DNA of 62,948 nt from Planctomycetota bacterium. GTDB taxonomy: Bacteria; Planctomycetota; Planctomycetia; Pirellulales; Pirellulaceae. Below the pieces are notes generated by a model. The model searched no databases. It was not told the DNA's origin and saw only the letters and a list, made by a program, of their open reading frames with translations. Shown here piece after piece: positions 34,180 through 42,835 of the stretch. Within the stretch, counting starts at the first letter, position 1, and each line of letters starts with the position of its first letter. The translations under genes and the position numbers were made by a program. The stretch spans positions 1 through 62,948 of the forward strand of contig JAPLNM010000128.1 in the NCBI GenBank assembly GCA_026692845.1. Reading direction: 5' to 3'.

Positions 34180-35217
34180 TTATTTTTGTAGCTCTTTCAT
34201 CACTTGTGCAGTGATGAGTTTGACAAGCTGTTCCATATCGATTCCGGCGTTAACTCCGGAATTGGCGACAGCAGAATTCACAGCCGCCGAACTCACTCCA
34301 GCCGACGCTGGGACCTCGATCGCAGGCGTCGCCCTCAAGACCGGCGGTGCTCCATGGCTCGGAGCTACATGGCTCGGAGCTACAACAGCCGGGGCATTGG
34401 CAAGAGCCAGAGCACTGGCAACAGCCGGGGTATTGGCAACGGCTGGGGCATTGGACATCGGTGGCGGGGCCGGGAAGGCGCGTCGCTGCACACCCGATTG
34501 CTTCCAGGACTCGCGGAAAATATCGTTGGCGCAAATGTCGCAGTTTTTGAACTCTTCGGTGTTACGCGGGTCGGCCCATCCCCACTTTTGTTTCAAATCC
34601 AACAGTTCGCGTTCTTCGTTTTCGTTGAAGTAGCTTACGTTTCCGAGTTGACGCGAGAGCATCAAAATGCGGCAGTACGCATCGAGGATCTCGGTCCACC
34701 AGAAAGCCTGTTCGACATCGACTCCAAAGCTCACCGTGCCGTGGTTGGCCAAGATGATGATGTTGGTCTTGTTGACAAACGGCAGGACCGTATCGGCAAA
34801 CGCTTGTCCGCCGGGGGTCTCGTAACGGGTGATAGGAACATCCCCCAAAAAGACTTCGACCTCGGGCAAAACGCACTGAGGAATCGGCTCGCGAGCGACC
34901 GCAAAAGCCGTCGCATGGGGCGGATGGCAGTGCACGACACTCTTGATCTCAGGCCGTTGCTTGTAGATTTCCAAGTGCAAGAGGGCTTCGCTCGATCGCT
35001 TCTTGATCCCAGCAATCTGCTTGCCGGTCATGTCGATTGTGCAGATGTCCTCGACCTTGAGAAACCCTTTGCTGTGCATCGTTGGGGTGCAAAGGACTTC
35101 ATTGTCGCTGATGCGTACGGTGATGTTTCCATCGTTGGCCGCAGCGAACCCCTTGTTGTACAACCGTCGTCCGATTTCGCAGATGTCTTGCTTGATCTTG
35201 TGCGCATTCATGTTCAT
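34180..35217 (-). CDS. BMC class II aldolase (L-fuculose/rhamnulose-phosphate aldolase type)
   Basis: 345 residues from the ATG at 35217 (a TTG lies 6 bases upstream). The catalytic domain spans about 1-225 and keeps the zinc set of FucA: Glu77, His96, His98 and His159 (VVHCHPPHA, LANHGTVSFG). It is expected to split a deoxy-ketose 1-phosphate into DHAP and lactaldehyde. An Ala/Pro/Val-rich linker of about 75 residues, with repeats such as NAPAVANTPAVASA, leads to an amphipathic C-terminal helix (MEQLVKLITAQVMKELQK), a typical encapsulation peptide. This layout is known for the PVM compartments. It lies 17 bp after a BMC-P gene. Confidence 0.93.
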   Translation of the reverse strand: MNMNAHKIKQDICEIGRRLYNKGFAAANDGNITVRISDNEVLCTPTMHSKGFLKVEDICTIDMTGKQIAGIKKRSSEALLHLEIYKQRPEIKSVVHCHPPHATAFAVAREPIPQCVLPEVEVFLGDVPITRYETPGGQAFADTVLPFVNKTNIIILANHGTVSFGVDVEQAFWWTEILDAYCRILMLSRQLGNVSYFNENEERELLDLKQKWGWADPRNTEEFKNCDICANDIFRESWKQSGVQRRAFPAPPPMSNAPAVANTPAVASALALANAPAVVAPSHVAPSHGAPPVLRATPAIEVPASAGVSSAAVNSAVANSGVNAGIDMEQLVKLITAQVMKELQK

Positions 35218-35234
35218 GGTCAACGTCTCGTTGC

Positions 35235-35531
35235 TTAATCTTTCAGTAAGTGGGGTTTGATGTTGATTTCGTCGAGGATCGCGGAGTTGTAAGCGTCGAC
35301 GGGTTTGAGGTTGGGTCGAAAAGGCTGGGCCGCTTCGCCACCATCGGCTACGGCGATGATGCTATCGACATCAGCCCCGAGTTCGTCCCAAACGACGATC
35401 GAATCGGGTTCATTGGAGACTCCTCCGACGAGTGAATCTCCGATCGGTTCGGCCAACTTGAGCACAGCACCCTGGTAGGTCGGATGGGCTCGGTTCAAGG
35501 TGACTGTTCCTATGACTTTAAAAATATGCAT
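35235..35531 (-). CDS. BMC-P shell vertex protein (EutN/CcmL family), copy 3
   Basis: 98 residues. EutN/CcmL-type beta barrel forming pentamers that cap the vertices of the compartment: MHIFKVIGTVTLNRAHPTYQGAVLKLAEP, WDELGADVDSIIAVADGGEA. It is the third BMC-P of the operon in transcription order. PVM loci encode several divergent BMC-P proteins. Confidence 0.95.
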   Translation of the reverse strand: MHIFKVIGTVTLNRAHPTYQGAVLKLAEPIGDSLVGGVSNEPDSIVVWDELGADVDSIIAVADGGEAAQPFRPNLKPVDAYNSAILDEINIKPHLLKD

Positions 35532-35550
35532 CGGCTTATCCTTTGGCTTC

Positions 35551-36303
35551 CTACCGATTCGCTTGAATGTGCTCGATAAACTTTCGCGCGATGTTGGCTG
35601 TACCTGCGATATTCCAGCGGCTTGCTGAAAGGATCAGCATGTTCGTTGGAACTTCCTTAAGGACCTCGGCCAGATCGCTCCATTGCGAAACGATCGATGG
35701 ACGAAGCGCCTCGTCGCGAGCCGCTTGCCAGAGCGTCGAATGCGGAGCCTTGACCACCGCAATGGCCGCTGGTGTTCCGCTTCGAATCGCTTGAGCCACC
35801 GCTCGAATGCTCGCAACGTCATCGATTTGAACCTGGTCGACCTGCGAGCTTTTCGGACAAAGCTGCTTTTCGAGGGTTCGCAACCATAGCACCGATCCAG
35901 TCACCAAAACCGGCTTTAACGCAGAATCCAAAATGTTTTTTTGCGAAACTTCAACCTGAGTCACCGAAGGGCTGGCTTGGACCTTCCGAGTCCAACCGAT
36001 CCCCTTTTCCCTGAGCCAATCCTTGGCCGCCGGTGTGACCAGAGTCGTCGAAGCCACGGTGATCTGCTTGGTCGTTGAGGGTAGATTCCTAAGCGAATCC
36101 ATGCTCAAAACCGAAGCGGTCAGGTGCATAACATCGACCGCAGGAGCGATGGGCTCGGTCGGAATCCCCTGAACATTCATGGCAGCCTTCGTAGCCGTAC
36201 TCGTAGCCATATTCGCCGGTGAGATCGACGCGAGGACCTCGCGCACGATGCGTTCGATATCGATCGAGGAAAGCTCAAGCTTGGGATTCGCAGAGGCGCT
36301 CAT
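35551..36303 (-). CDS. BMC locus protein of unknown function with putative encapsulation helix
   Basis: 250 residues. Residues about 13-28 (SSIDIERIVREVLASI) form an amphipathic helix like the N-terminal targeting peptides of BMC enzymes, followed by an Ala/Thr/Pro linker. Residues about 80-110 (KQITVASTTLVTPAAKDWLREKGIGW) match a short motif shared with several BMC accessory proteins, including cobalamin adenosyltransferase-type EutT N-termini. The remainder shows alternating strands and helices (VLVTGSVLW, PAAIAVVKAPHS, TNMLILSAS), suggesting an alpha/beta fold. Its ATG overlaps nothing upstream of note, but its 5' end overlaps the stop of the preceding BMC-P gene by 4 bases. No catalytic motif is recognised. 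Confidence 0.75.
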   Translation of the reverse strand: MSASANPKLELSSIDIERIVREVLASISPANMATSTATKAAMNVQGIPTEPIAPAVDVMHLTASVLSMDSLRNLPSTTKQITVASTTLVTPAAKDWLREKGIGWTRKVQASPSVTQVEVSQKNILDSALKPVLVTGSVLWLRTLEKQLCPKSSQVDQVQIDDVASIRAVAQAIRSGTPAAIAVVKAPHSTLWQAARDEALRPSIVSQWSDLAEVLKEVPTNMLILSASRWNIAGTANIARKFIEHIQANR

Positions 36304-36605
36304 CGCTTCCCTTCCTTCTTCGATTTCGGGGCCGTCGGCGCATGGATTGGATCGATCAGACCCATGACCGTCCAGCGCAATGGGCTGTTCTCCAGACCAT
36401 ATAGTTCGCGAACGGCTGCACCATCGCTGGTGATGATTACCTTTTCACCAGCCCCTGCACCCATGTAATCGGCAACGATCACCGGTGTACCGTCGCGGGA
36501 CTTGCCGTCGGCGGCCAACGGTTGACAGACCAACAGCTTGACATTTTCCAGGCTGCGGTGTTTAACCGTCGAGATCGCATTGCCGAGGACCAAGGCGACT
36601 TGCAT
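36300..36605 (-). CDS. BMC-P shell vertex protein (EutN/CcmL family), copy 2
   Basis: 101 residues. MQVALVLGNAISTVKHRSLENVKLLVCQPL and VADYMGAGAGEKVIITSDG are the EutN/CcmL signature; the tail is basic (PKSKKEGKR). Its stop overlaps the start of the following unknown protein, so the two are translationally coupled. Confidence 0.96.
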   Translation of the reverse strand: MQVALVLGNAISTVKHRSLENVKLLVCQPLAADGKSRDGTPVIVADYMGAGAGEKVIITSDGAAVRELYGLENSPLRWTVMGLIDPIHAPTAPKSKKEGKR

Positions 36606-36660
36606 GACTTGCCTAAGGAATTCGTTGGGATGTGGTGGTGGAAACGGGGAAGAACCAATA

Positions 36661-38118
36661 CTAGCGACCGAGGATGAACAGATCGTCGATCAGTGAGCAG
36701 CGGCGTTCGCGTGTGAACGTAAGCGGAGTGGTGACCCCTTCGCCCGTCGGCCCGGCGATCGAGAACGACAGGTAGCCTTCGCCTCCGAGTCCCAAGGCAG
36801 CCATGCACGGACCGTTCTTGACGAACAGGGTCGTGTCCATGGCTCGGGCCATGATGGTCATGTTGCGCACATTGCGGGAATGGATGATGCTCGTGTGACG
36901 GTATCCATGTTCTGCCTGTTGAGCGCATTCGACAGCCGCCTCAAAGCTTGGGCATCGAACGAATGGGACAAAGGGCATCATCTGTTCGGTTTGGACGAAG
37001 GGGTGATCTACGGAGGTTTCGCCGTAGAGCAGCTCGACCGACGGATCGACGCGTAGGCCAGCTGCTTCGGCCAACTTCGCGGCATCCTGGCCGAGCAACT
37101 CTTTGCGTGCGGCATAGTGCTTGTCTGCGCCCTCACCGACGACTTGCATGGCCGCTGCGGTCAGACGATCGACCTGGGGCCCATGGAGTCGAACCGCACC
37201 GGCTCGGCTCATCGCGTCCATCATCGCATCGAACACGCTGTTGACGACGAAGACTTCTTTCTCCGCAATGCATAGCAGATTGTTGTCGTACGCAGCACCT
37301 TGGATGATGCAACGGGCGGCCAGATCTAGATCGGCGGTTTCATCGACGACCACCGGCGGGTTGCCTGGGCCCGCGACCACGGCGCGTTTGCCGCTGTTGA
37401 GAGCCGCCCGGGCAACGGCAGGACCTCCCGTGACGCAAATCAAAGCGATCTTTCGATGCTTGAAGAGTTGTTGTGCGGTTTCGAGCGTCGGCTCGCAGAT
37501 CAAGCTGATGCAATTGTCGATCCCGACCTCGGCCCGGATCGCTTCGTTGAATCGGCGAACTCCCTCTGCAGCCACCTTGCGACCGCTAGGGTGCGGATTG
37601 ACCACGAGGGTATTGCCGCCGGCGATCATGCTGACGGCATTGCCGGTGATCGTCGGGAGCGAATGGGTTACCGGGGTGATCGCGCCGATGACTCCAAAGG
37701 GAGCATGCTCGATGACCGCCAATCCGCGATCGCCGCTGTAGCATTCGGTTCTGAGGAACTCGACGCCGGGAGTTTTTTCCCCGAGTGTCTTGAGCTTAGC
37801 GATCTTGTGCTCGAGGCGTCCGATCTTGGTTTCCTCCATCTCCATCGTCCCGAGTTCAACGCATTGGCTGATCGAGATACGTCGGATGATGTCGATGATC
37901 TTTTTGCGATCTTCGATCGGTCGTTTTTGGAGTTGTTCGAAAGCGCTTCTTGCGGAGGCAACCGCATCGTCGACATTGTCGAACAGTCCCGAGTGACCAC
38001 GAGCCGGATTGGCCGAACTGGTTCCAGAGAGGTTTAATCCTGAACCAGCGGCTTGGCTGCGTACTTGGCTGATGACTTGTTCGACGACCGATCGGATGAG
38101 GGTTTCGTTGATTTGCAT
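36661..38118 (-). CDS. CoA-acylating aldehyde dehydrogenase of the BMC (PduP/EutE type)
   Basis: 485 residues. It converts an aldehyde, here most likely lactaldehyde, with CoA and NAD+ to the acyl-CoA. The N-terminal helix MQINETLIRSVVEQVISQV is an encapsulation peptide, joined by a Gly/Ser/Ala linker to the catalytic domain (FDNVDDAVASARSAFEQL...). The catalytic Cys283 lies in DNNLLCIAEKEVF, and VVNPHPSG and ITPVTHSLPTITGN are acylating-class motifs. Together with PduL and the kinase it makes the oxidative branch. It lies 27 bp behind a BMC-P gene. Confidence 0.95.
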   Translation of the reverse strand: MQINETLIRSVVEQVISQVRSQAAGSGLNLSGTSSANPARGHSGLFDNVDDAVASARSAFEQLQKRPIEDRKKIIDIIRRISISQCVELGTMEMEETKIGRLEHKIAKLKTLGEKTPGVEFLRTECYSGDRGLAVIEHAPFGVIGAITPVTHSLPTITGNAVSMIAGGNTLVVNPHPSGRKVAAEGVRRFNEAIRAEVGIDNCISLICEPTLETAQQLFKHRKIALICVTGGPAVARAALNSGKRAVVAGPGNPPVVVDETADLDLAARCIIQGAAYDNNLLCIAEKEVFVVNSVFDAMMDAMSRAGAVRLHGPQVDRLTAAAMQVVGEGADKHYAARKELLGQDAAKLAEAAGLRVDPSVELLYGETSVDHPFVQTEQMMPFVPFVRCPSFEAAVECAQQAEHGYRHTSIIHSRNVRNMTIMARAMDTTLFVKNGPCMAALGLGGEGYLSFSIAGPTGEGVTTPLTFTRERRCSLIDDLFILGR

Positions 38119-38145
38119 GATCCGTGGGTGGATTCTCTTGAAGTG

Positions 38146-38454
38146 TTATTGGCGGCTGTAGATGTTGGCCTTTTCGATGCTGACGGTATCGACGATGCCG
38201 ATGATGACACAGTCGATTGGGAGCTTGCCTGTCTCGGGGGTAAACCGAGCGCTGCTTCCTTGCGTGATCAGTACCATGTCGCCGACCCCTGCTCCCAAGG
38301 CGTCGACGGCGATGAAGGTACGGCCGGTCGTGACCATGCTCTGTCGGTCCTTGGGCTCGAGTCGATAGGGTTCGACCATGAGCAATTTTTGCCCGATCAT
38401 CGAATCCATTTTTTGTGTCGACACGATCGAACCGGTTACTTTGGCAACAAACAT
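38146..38454 (-). CDS. BMC-P shell vertex protein (EutN/CcmL family), copy 1
   Basis: 102 residues. MFVAKVTGSIVSTQKMDSMIGQKLLMVEP and VDALGAGVGDMVLITQGSSAR are close to the CcmL/EutN consensus, closest of the three copies here. It lies between the kinase and the aldehyde dehydrogenase genes with 27-28 bp spacers. Confidence 0.96.
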   Translation of the reverse strand: MFVAKVTGSIVSTQKMDSMIGQKLLMVEPYRLEPKDRQSMVTTGRTFIAVDALGAGVGDMVLITQGSSARFTPETGKLPIDCVIIGIVDTVSIEKANIYSRQ

Positions 38455-38482
38455 GATGTCGGTCTCGCTAGGCCTCGTTGGG

Positions 38483-39703
38483 TTACTTGCGGATCGCAGC
38501 GACGGTTTGCCGGGCTACGATCAACTCCTCGTTGGTCGGTACAATCCATAGTTGGACATTGCGTTGGGGCACCGAGCCACCCGAGACGCGATCCTTGGTG
38601 GGATCATCGATACGTCGCTCTTTGTCCCCCGATGCATTCCTGGTATCGCACAAGACGATTCCAAGGTCGCTAAGTCCATGGCAAACCGCATGGCGGATGG
38701 TCGTGGAGTTTTCGCCGATGCCACCGGTAAAGACCATTGCATCAGCGCCACCAAGAGCCACGAGCATCGAGCCGAGTTGACGTCGGATTTCGGCGACAAA
38801 CACATCGATCGCAAGTTGAGCTTTGGCGTTTCCACTGGCTGCTGCCGATTCCAGATCCCGCACATCGCCCGAGAGGCCCCCGGAGAGTCCCAGCAATCCA
38901 GCTTCGGTCGCTAAAAGCTTGAGCAAATCCTCGAGTCCCAATCCGGTATGCTTCATCATCAGCGGCAGAGCGTAAGGATCGAAATCCCCGACGCGGTTGT
39001 TGTGAGGGAGTCCTGTTTGTGGGCTCATCCCCATGGTCGTCGCGACGCTTTTTCCTCCTCGAATCGCCGAGATCGATGAACTCCCACCTAAGTGCAACGA
39101 GATGACGCGAGCGTCAGGATTCCCGAGCAATTCGGCGGTTCGCCAACCGATGTAACGGTGCGAGGCACCATGAAATCCCCACTTGCGAATCGGCAGAGCC
39201 GAAGCGATTTCGTCGGGGATTGCATAGCGTTTCCAAGCTTCTGGGATGGACTGATGAAAGTCGGTCTCGAAGGCCGCTACGAGCGGTATCTTCGAAGAGG
39301 TCTTTGCCAATTGACGCATCGCCGCCATGTACGGAGGGTTGTGCGCCGGTGCCACGGAGTTCATTTCCTCCATGGCATCGAGAACCGAATCGTCGATGAC
39401 CTGAACCCCGGATACCCGACCGCCGTGAACGGCTTTAAAACCGATCGCAGAGATCTCCGAGGCATCTTTCAGGCAACCGGTACTCGGCTCTGTCAACTGG
39501 CGGATGCAAGCCTCGACGGCCACACCGTGGTTGGCAACTGGCTGGTCCGATTCGGTGCGTACTGCGTTGATTTCGAGAAAGCAACGACTTACAGCCGCAC
39601 CGATGCGTTCGACGCCTCCGCGTGCGAGCTGTCGTTCGTCGGCCATGTCAAAAAGCCGATACTTGAAACTGGTGGAACCCAAATTGGCAACGAGGACTTT
39701 CAT
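38483..39703 (-). CDS. ackA: acetate/propionate-type kinase of the BMC operon
   Basis: 406 residues, acetokinase family. VANLGSTSFKYRLFD at the N-terminus, AFETDFH, HLGGSSSISAIRGGKSV(A)TTMG and FTGGIGENS are phosphate- and nucleotide-binding motifs. In this operon it should turn the acyl phosphate made by PduL, probably lactyl phosphate, into the acid plus ATP. No encapsulation helix is visible, so it may act in the cytosol. It lies 21 bp after BMC-H copy 2. Confidence 0.94.
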   Translation of the reverse strand: MKVLVANLGSTSFKYRLFDMADERQLARGGVERIGAAVSRCFLEINAVRTESDQPVANHGVAVEACIRQLTEPSTGCLKDASEISAIGFKAVHGGRVSGVQVIDDSVLDAMEEMNSVAPAHNPPYMAAMRQLAKTSSKIPLVAAFETDFHQSIPEAWKRYAIPDEIASALPIRKWGFHGASHRYIGWRTAELLGNPDARVISLHLGGSSSISAIRGGKSVATTMGMSPQTGLPHNNRVGDFDPYALPLMMKHTGLGLEDLLKLLATEAGLLGLSGGLSGDVRDLESAAASGNAKAQLAIDVFVAEIRRQLGSMLVALGGADAMVFTGGIGENSTTIRHAVCHGLSDLGIVLCDTRNASGDKERRIDDPTKDRVSGGSVPQRNVQLWIVPTNEELIVARQTVAAIRK

Positions 39704-39724
39704 TGTCTATCCTTGACTTGAAAA

Positions 39725-39994
39725 CTATTTCAGGAAAGCGGCCGTCAGACCTTCCGAAGGGCGAGGGATAATGTGGCTGCTGACGAGTTCGCCGACCTGG
39801 GAAGCCGCAGCGGCTCCAGCTTCGACGGCTGCTCGCACCGAGCCGACATCGCCGCTGACGACGGTCGTAACGTACGCACCACCGATATCGATTCGCTTGA
39901 CGATTTCGACACTGGCCGCTTTGGCCATCGCGTCGGTCGCTTCGATCAAGGCCAAGAGGCCCTTGGTTTCAATCAATCCAATTGCATTTTGCAT
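39725..39994 (-). CDS. BMC-H hexameric shell protein, second in the operon
   Basis: 89 residues, a single BMC domain: NAIGLIETKGLLALIEATDAMAKAA, then the pore segment IDIGGAYVTTVVSGDV and the conserved VRAAVEAGAAAA. Hexamers tile the shell facets. The pore segment differs from that of its neighbour (GGAY against GSGL), so the two probably pass different metabolites. Confidence 0.97.
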   Translation of the reverse strand: MQNAIGLIETKGLLALIEATDAMAKAASVEIVKRIDIGGAYVTTVVSGDVGSVRAAVEAGAAAASQVGELVSSHIIPRPSEGLTAAFLK

Positions 39995-40046
39995 GATAAA
40001 AAACTCTTTCTGGGAACGTCGGAATTTGGGAAAGTTAGGGTTGGTT

Positions 40047-40349
40047 TTACTCAGCCGATGACGAAGGCGACGTGACCCTCAAAACCTTGCTGATGTCCTC
40101 ATGAGGACGAGCGATGACCTGCACGCTCAGGACTTGTCCGATCCTGCCTGCGGCCGCAGCACCCGCATCGGTGGCCGCTTTAACCGCAGCGACATCGCCG
40201 CTGACGAAAGCCGAGACCAAGCCGCTGCCGACTTTGTCCCATCCGAGAAACTTCACATTCGCTGCCTTCATCATCGCGTCGACTGCCTCGACCAATGCGA
40301 TGAAGCCTTTGGTCTCGATCATGCCGAGAGCCTCGTTTGTTTTTGCCAT
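40047..40349 (-). CDS. BMC-H hexameric shell protein, first in the operon
   Basis: 100 residues, a BMC domain ([27 protein letters not shown], pore [15 protein letters not shown]) with a C-terminal extension of about 15 residues ([12 protein letters not shown]). It has GGAG 10-13 bases upstream. It lies 52 bp before the second BMC-H gene. Confidence 0.97.
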   Translation of the reverse strand: MAKTNEALGMIETKGFIALVEAVDAMMKAANVKFLGWDKVGSGLVSAFVSGDVAAVKAATDAGAAAAGRIGQVLSVQVIARPHEDISKVLRVTSPSSSAE

Positions 40350-40431
40350 AAGTTGCTACTCCAAGAGAAAAAAGGGATACAAACCAAAATTGTTTTTTCG
40401 CTGCCGTGCGAGTGGTGCTAACGCTCCATGA

Positions 40432-41178
40432 TCAATGATGATCGTGGCATTTGCACGGTTCCTGTCGTTTCAATTCAATGCTCGTCGCATGATCCAAATC
40501 GCAAGCGTTGCCCTCGTCGGTATCGATGTGAACCTCCAACTTGGCATTCGGATCTTCTCGGACCAACAGATCGTCAAAAGTCACTGCGCATTGGGGACTC
40601 TTGACCTTGAGCGCCACGAACTCACCGTTCTTGACGCCGTAATAAGCACAGTCGCGGGGATTGATATGCACGTGCCTTGCAGCCCGAATCACCCCTTCAT
40701 GCAGTTCGACGGCTCCGGCCGGACCGACCAGAACACATCCAGGAGTCCCTCGGATGTCTCCACTATGTCGGACCGGAGCATCGATCCCCAAAGAGATTGT
40801 GTCGGTGAATGCCAACTCGACTTGGCTGGCCTTGCGAGTCGGTCCCAGTACGCGCACGTTAGGGATCATCCGACGACGTGGTCCAACAATCATGACCGTC
40901 TCGGCTGCCGCGAAGAATCCGTCTTGATACAAGTCCTTCTCAGGTGTCAATTTCTTCCCCTTGCCAAAGAGCTTTTCGACATGCTCGTCGGTCAAGTGAA
41001 TGTGCCTTGCCGAAATACTTACAACAAGCTTTGGGACATAAAGACCCGTCGACGAAGCGTCCGAAGTAGAGGGACCAACGGCTGCCCCCAAGGCGTTGGC
41101 GATGGCCGAACGGACCAAGGCCTCGATGCGACTAGGATCGATGCTGCCAGAGTGACTATTCGAAGGTGAAGCATTCAT
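40432..41178 (-). CDS. pduL: phosphate acyltransferase PduL of the BMC
   Basis: 248 residues from the ATG at 41178, chosen because it overlaps the regulator's stop as ATGA; a longer frame extends into the regulator gene. PduL replaces Pta and exchanges CoA for phosphate. The two zinc-binding halves are seen in [12 protein letters not shown] and [12 protein letters not shown], with [17 protein letters not shown] between them. The first 40 residues contain an amphipathic helix ([20 protein letters not shown]), an encapsulation peptide, and a Ser/Thr linker. The C-terminus is Cys/His-rich (PCKCHDHH). Confidence 0.94.
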   Translation of the reverse strand: MNASPSNSHSGSIDPSRIEALVRSAIANALGAAVGPSTSDASSTGLYVPKLVVSISARHIHLTDEHVEKLFGKGKKLTPEKDLYQDGFFAAAETVMIVGPRRRMIPNVRVLGPTRKASQVELAFTDTISLGIDAPVRHSGDIRGTPGCVLVGPAGAVELHEGVIRAARHVHINPRDCAYYGVKNGEFVALKVKSPQCAVTFDDLLVREDPNAKLEVHIDTDEGNACDLDHATSIELKRQEPCKCHDHH

Positions 41179-41999
41179 GATATGGAATTGGATAGGGAAT
41201 CTTGACTGTTGTTCAAACGAGCAAGGATCAGATTCGTATCGAGTTGATCGATGCGATCTCGCCACGGGGCGCTAAGGTCTTCGTCGACGACAAGCGTGTC
41301 GACCTGGTTCCATTCGAGCATCCGTGCTAGGCTCGAACGCCCAAATTTGGTGCTGTCGGCCACGATGATGGTTCGGTCGGCCGATCGCATCATGCAACGC
41401 TCGGTTTCTACCAACAGCAAATTGCTGTTGTAAAACCCCTTCTCGTTGACCCCCGCGACACTCAGGAACGCTTTCTGGACGTTGATCGTCTCGAGCATCT
41501 GGTCGGTAAATGGCCCATGCGTCACGCCCGTGCGGTTGTGAATCGCCCCTCCAAGAATGACCAAGTCGACGGATTCACTGGCCGAAAATAAATTCGCTAC
41601 CGGTAGCGAATTGGTCACAATCTGCAGGGGACGGCCCACCAACTGCTTGGCCAATTCGTACGTCGTACTGCCGCCATCAAGCAAGACCGTATCGTGGTCG
41701 CTTACCAACTTGGCCGCCTCAAGGGCAATCGCACGCTTTTTGTCCCAAGCACCATCGTTGAGGTTCCCACGCTGGAACTGCCTGACGCTCGTGACCGACC
41801 CAGTGTAGAAAACACCCCCATGGGTCCGACGCGCTTCGCCAGACTCCTCGAGGGACTCTAGATCCCTTCGAATCGTCGACTCGCTGACCTCCAGCGCGTC
41901 GCGTAGCTCCGGAATCGAAACGAACCCCTGCTGTCGGATCACATCCAACATCCGCGCCCGACGGGCTATCGAACTGTTCGCAGTGGTTTGGGAATTCAT
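41175..41999 (-). CDS. DeoR-family transcriptional regulator of the BMC operon
   Basis: 274 residues from the ATG at 41999; an in-frame extension to 42068 is less likely because it reads through the repeat operator-like sequence. Winged helix-turn-helix at about 10-60 ([39 protein letters not shown]) and a C-terminal DeoRC sugar-phosphate sensing domain ([34 protein letters not shown]). It is the first gene of the operon and probably represses it until a sugar phosphate is present. The stop overlaps pduL. Confidence 0.93.
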   Translation of the reverse strand: MNSQTTANSSIARRARMLDVIRQQGFVSIPELRDALEVSESTIRRDLESLEESGEARRTHGGVFYTGSVTSVRQFQRGNLNDGAWDKKRAIALEAAKLVSDHDTVLLDGGSTTYELAKQLVGRPLQIVTNSLPVANLFSASESVDLVILGGAIHNRTGVTHGPFTDQMLETINVQKAFLSVAGVNEKGFYNSNLLLVETERCMMRSADRTIIVADSTKFGRSSLARMLEWNQVDTLVVDEDLSAPWRDRIDQLDTNLILARLNNSQDSLSNSIS

Positions 42000-42027
42000 C
42001 AAAATACGATTAAAAACGATCAAAATT
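41996..42027 (-). promoter_or_regulatory. direct-repeat operator candidate at the deoR start
   Basis: On the minus strand ATTTTGATCGT, TTTTAATCGT and ATTTTGATG follow each other at one helical turn, ending on the start codon. T-rich repeats with a CG or GA step are typical of DeoR-family sites; the position suggests autoregulation. Confidence 0.45.
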
Positions 42028-42354
42028 AGGTTTTTTTCTACCAGGCTTGTGACGCAACCTGTCAGCAACTGAAAGAAAGTTACTCTTTCTTCAAGAAATA
42101 TGTCACATCCTGGGGGTTTTACAACCGAACAGACTCTCTATTTTGCCTAATTAGATCAATTTAAACCGGTTTTTCGTGAAGCAACATGCGCACCAGATGC
42201 GCGGAATGTTCCATCCGTGCCGGTTTTAAGGGGCCCTTGAGCGAGTCTAGAGGGACTAAAGCCAAGGGGCTAAAGAGAAGTTCGTGCACCGAGCCGACAC
42301 AAATCGAATTCGCCGGCTTGCTATCCTGAGTGACGATGAGTTAGCCCGCGCAAT
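42000..42354. other. regulatory gap upstream of the BMC operon
   Basis: About 355 bp between the acpS stop and the regulator start. Besides the direct repeats at 41996-42027 it holds GAAAGAAAG-TTACT-CTTTCTTC (about 42070-42092), an interrupted inverted repeat, and AT-rich DNA around 42130-42180 suitable for promoters. No gene was seen. Confidence 0.5.
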
Positions 42355-42732
42355 CTATCTTAAACCTACCGCGAATGCCACCGCGTAAGCCTTGCAATGG
42401 GATATCGATACCTCAACGCGGGTGATCCCGAGCGCCGTCGCTATTTCCAATGCTCGGTTCCATAAAATCACCGAAGGAGCCCCAGAGGGCAAATTCACCA
42501 CCTCGACATCCGTCCACTGGATTCCTCGCGACCAACCGGTTCCCAAGACCTTCAAAACCGCCTCCTTGGCTGCCCAACGGCCTGCATAATGCAATTCGGA
42601 TACCTTGCGATCGCCGCAGTAGGCGATTTCCCGAGCGGTAAACACACGGCTCAAAAACTCTTCGCCGTGCTTTTGCTCCATCCCGGCAATCCGTTCGCAT
42701 TCAATAATGTCGGTGCCTATCCCGAGTACCAT
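42355..42732 (-). CDS. acpS: holo-[acyl-carrier-protein] synthase
   Basis: 125 residues from the ATG at 42732, which gives the family-typical start MVLGIGTDIIECERI; AGGAGG lies 13 bases upstream and earlier in-frame starts reach 42777. AcpS attaches 4'-phosphopantetheine to acyl carrier protein. FTAREIAYC, HYAGRWAAKEAVLKVLGTG and VSISHCKAYAVAFAV are the magnesium/CoA-binding and core motifs. Only about 60 bp separate it from the exonuclease gene upstream. Confidence 0.95.
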   Translation of the reverse strand: MVLGIGTDIIECERIAGMEQKHGEEFLSRVFTAREIAYCGDRKVSELHYAGRWAAKEAVLKVLGTGWSRGIQWTDVEVVNLPSGAPSVILWNRALEIATALGITRVEVSISHCKAYAVAFAVGLR

Positions 42733-42835
42733 CCCAGAGGACATCCCTCCTGTTGTTCCTTCCATTACCATCTCCAATCCATAGCCCTAAAAAGTAAAAC
42801 GGCGATTGCTCTAGGCAAGAATCCCATCGCCTCGA

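Noticed and set aside
34204-35238. 344-codon plus-strand frame opposite the aldolase
   Set aside because: Antisense shadow of a protein with complete catalytic motifs.
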